This document shows, piece after piece, positions 61,931 through 64,000 of a stretch of 64,000 nucleotides of DNA (positions are counted from its first letter, which is position 1; each line of letters starts with the position of its first letter). This DNA comes from Seiridium cupressi (Eukaryota > Ascomycota > Sordariomycetes > Amphisphaeriales > Sporocadaceae): the NCBI GenBank assembly GCA_036674765.1, contig JARVKI010000001.1:248001-312000 (forward strand). The letters run 5' to 3'. Made by a program: the position numbers and the translations under genes. The notes below the pieces were generated by a model, which was not told where the DNA came from, searched no databases, and worked only from the letters and a program-made list of their open reading frames with translations.

Positions 61931-63200
61931 ATGTTCAAGATTATACTGCATCTCAAGACCCTCTTTCTTGCTCGTGCGGTTCACACGTCTCTTCTGCCGT
62001 GTGCCCTCACACCCCCCAGCTTGCTCGTGGGGTTTCCTGACAACATCGGCTCGAAGCCACTAGCTAGAATGGATTGGTACTCCGACTCGAACGCACGACA
62101 GGAAGATGACTGGAGTAAGCAAAACTATGCCGATGTATGTTCATGACTGGTAGGCGCCTCCTGGTATTGTGCTTGAGGAGTAAGCTTTTCGATGTAGCTT
62201 AAACGCAAATTAATTGCAGCGAACCATATACTAGATTTCCAGGGTGTTGTTGATGCGTACGGCCACATCTCAATCCGCCATCCGCAGAACCCCGAGATCT
62301 ACCTCATGTCAGGATATATGGCACCTGCTCTCGTGAAGAGCTCAGGCGAACTGATTGAATACTGGGTGAAGGATTCCAGCACGGTTGACCCAAAAGCAGG
62401 GAAAGGCTACTCTGAACGGTTCATACATGGGGAAATGTTCCGAATGTATCCCGAGGTCAACTGTGTAGTTCATAGCCATGCAGAGGAGTAAGTAGACCAC
62501 GGTGTTGTTATATGTCCTTTAAAGCCTGCTTCAGGAGCAAGCACGTTCCTGGTTAGGTTTTCTTGCATTTGAAATGCGAGCTTCTGATTATCCGTCAAGC
62601 ATACTCAAAGAATGGAACGGCTGATTACAGATGCTCTAGTGTGTTGCCGTATGTGGCAGCCACAGAAGTGCCAATGACCCCAGTATTCCATATGGCAGGG
62701 TTTCTTGGTAAGCCCATTCGCAGCATACCCGAGCCGCGTGTTGAACTAAAAACCTTTCAGGTTCCCATGTGCCTGTTTTTGATATAGAAAAGATCTATGA
62801 GCCTGATGACCAGCAGGATATGCTCATCCGTAACGCGCGCTTCGGCACAGCGCTTGCGAAGCATTTCTCCCAGAATCCGAACTCGACTTCGCCTTCTCTA
62901 GACCGAACCGTTGTCTTGATGCGGCGCCATGGCTATACGACATATGGAACGGATATCGAAACCGCCGTCTACCGCGCGATCTATACCAAAGTCAATGCAG
63001 GCACGCAGACAAATACGCTTCTTGTTCGGAACGCTTTCGACCGGGACCCGTCAGGAGTTGGGAATGGTCCTGGGTTCGAGCCAATGTCCGAGAAGATGCT
63101 AAAAGGCTGCCAGAAGATGAACGAAGGGACACAGGATAAGCCGTGGGCGCTCTGGGTGGCTCAAGTGGAGAACAATAGCCTTTATCGAAACTTGGGATAG
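61931..63200 (+). CDS. Class II aldolase/adducin-domain protein
   Basis: Four exons: 61931-62134, 62198-62487, 62640-62707 and 62761-63200; introns of 63, 152 and 53 bp; about 333 aa. Family blocks are AANHILDFQGVVDAYGHISI at the domain start, the metal pair in HSHAEDV (spanning an intron) and the third metal His in RRHGYTTYG, with VFHMAGFLG between. Zn2+-dependent class II aldolases and related decarboxylases cleave or rearrange small sugar phosphates or hydroxy acids; this fungal subgroup has unknown substrates. The ATG at 61931 gives a mildly hydrophobic, basic leader (MFKIILHLKTLFLARAVHTS) that may be a signal or mitochondrial peptide. An internal ATG at 62069 (MDWYSDSN) is an alternative start. 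Confidence 0.88.
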
Positions 63201-63297
63201 AGCCACTTGTCACGAATAGGCTTTACGTTCAAGCACACCGAGCAGGACCTGACCCATTGTACTAAACGTAGATAGTCGGAAGTAAGTAGACAACGTT

Positions 63298-64000
63298 TTA
63301 CATCTCAACTCCAGTGATAAACGTCGCAGCTGCCTTCACAATGTTCTCCACGATTTCGACCTCTTCTAGGTTTCGGGGCGCATACACCATAACCCATCCT
63401 CTCTTAACAAATGGGAGGCAGAATCTCTGACCCCATGCCTTCTCGACCACTTCGGCGGCGTCCCGGTCACTCAACCACACGTGCAGACTATCGTCAGCTG
63501 GGTGCGCATGCCCAATTTCATGGTCCAAAATGTTGTCTCGCGCTATGGGATTTAGGGTCTTCAGGTCTCTCCGAGCGTAAAGTCCTTCGGTCGTTTTACC
63601 CTCAGTATGCGAAGGCTTGAACTCGAAAATGTCCGGGTGGGCAGCGGCAAGGGATGTGACGATGCCGTGCAACCTCGTCTGGGAAGCAGTCGAGAGCACA
63701 TTGTCCGGCACCTGGCGTTGCGGTAGGATGCGTGGCATAATTTTTGGTCGTGGCCCGGAACGCTCTGGAAGACCTTCGAGGTATGCCGGGCCGGAAATCT
63801 CATAAATGATGTATCCAAGAGATCTTCATGGCTGAGGAGAGCCTTGATACGAAGCTTGGTCATCTTCCAGTATCCACTATGCATATTATCAGCTCACCCC
63901 TTGGACTATAGCTTAGATAGGATCACGTACGCCCATGTTGGCGGTGTTCCACCGGTGCCAAACGACTTCCAATCCGTGAAATCTTTGATCGTCCTGATAT
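63298..64000 (-). pseudogene. DUF5519/luciferase-like domain protein, 5' end outside the window, one frameshift
   Basis: The gene enters from beyond the right edge. The first visible exon (64000-63931) ends DWKSFGTGGTPPTW; a 54-bp intron (63930-63877, GTACGT donor, ATAG acceptor) leads to GYWKMTKLRIKALL. The frame must shift by one base near 63804-63806, a TTT run, to continue through SGPAYLEGLPERSG into MPRILPQRQVPD. The 3' part reads HEIGHAHPADDSLHVWLS and RGWVMVYAPRNLEEVEIVEN, clear signatures of the fungal DUF5519 family (luciferase-domain-like, unknown activity). The shift may be a homopolymer sequencing error or a true frameshift. Only the last ~146 residues lie in one intact frame. Confidence 0.72.

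Overview
The window looks like nuclear DNA of a filamentous ascomycete (Pezizomycotina, most likely Sordariomycetes). Genes are split by short introns of about 47-180 bp with GTRNGY-type donors, CTRAC-like branch points and YAG acceptors. The gene families are typical of such fungi: DUF3405, a NirA-like Zn2Cys6 regulator, an OPT transporter, a LaeA-like methyltransferase, a fungal P450, a secreted type-B carboxylesterase and a DUF5519 protein. There is no sign of operons or bacterial genes. Exon structures below were built by hand from splice signals and reading-frame continuity; no search was run, and family names come from motif recognition.

Layout. 1-1.9 kb: 3' part of a DUF3405 gene with two in-frame TAG codons. 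4.5-5.0: Nudix hydrolase (-). 5.0-10.9: gene desert containing an assembly gap framed by poly-G and poly-C. 10.9-12.1: FUN19-like SWIRM protein (+). 14.1-15.2: SDR (-). 15.8-17.6: carboxylesterase (-) with an in-frame TAG and no ATG. 18.1-19.3: Fe(II)/2-oxoglutarate oxygenase (-) with a probable GC-AG intron. 21.0-23.1: DUF7025-type AAA ATPase (-) with an in-frame TAG. 24.1-25.2: secreted CE1/PHB-depolymerase-like esterase (+). 26.0-26.9: tubby-like protein (+). 27.4-28.8: secreted M24 peptidase (+). 30.1-32.0: SR protein kinase (-). 33.2-33.4: first exon of a small basic protein (-). 33.4-39.3: gene-poor, AT-richer stretch with a GNAT-like relic. 39.3-40.7: Iws1/Spn1 (-), divergent from a Brr6/Brl1 nuclear-envelope protein (+) at 41.4-42.9. 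43.8-46.6: NirA-like regulator (-). 47.9-50.9: OPT oligopeptide transporter (-). 53.3-54.6: LaeA-like methyltransferase (+), convergent with a membrane RING-H2 ligase (-) at 54.7-55.4. 57.1-58.9: cytochrome P450 (+). 59.8-60.3: single-pass membrane protein (+). 61.2-61.6: FAD-monooxygenase N-terminal stub (-). 61.9-63.2: class II aldolase (+). 63.3-64.0: DUF5519 protein (-), frameshifted and running off the window.

The strongest signal outside ordinary annotation is that three otherwise intact genes carry four in-frame stops, all TAG and all with T before the A; a fifth lesion is an ATA where a start ATG is expected. Two explanations fit: RIP-like CpA-to-TpA decay, or UAG-to-UGG restoration by the A-to-I mRNA editing known from sexual development in Fusarium and Neurospora. 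Transcripts from fruiting bodies would decide between them. The other genes are mostly single-copy housekeeping (Iws1, SRPK, Brl1, FUN19-like) mixed with accessory metabolic and secreted functions, and they do not form one obvious pathway.
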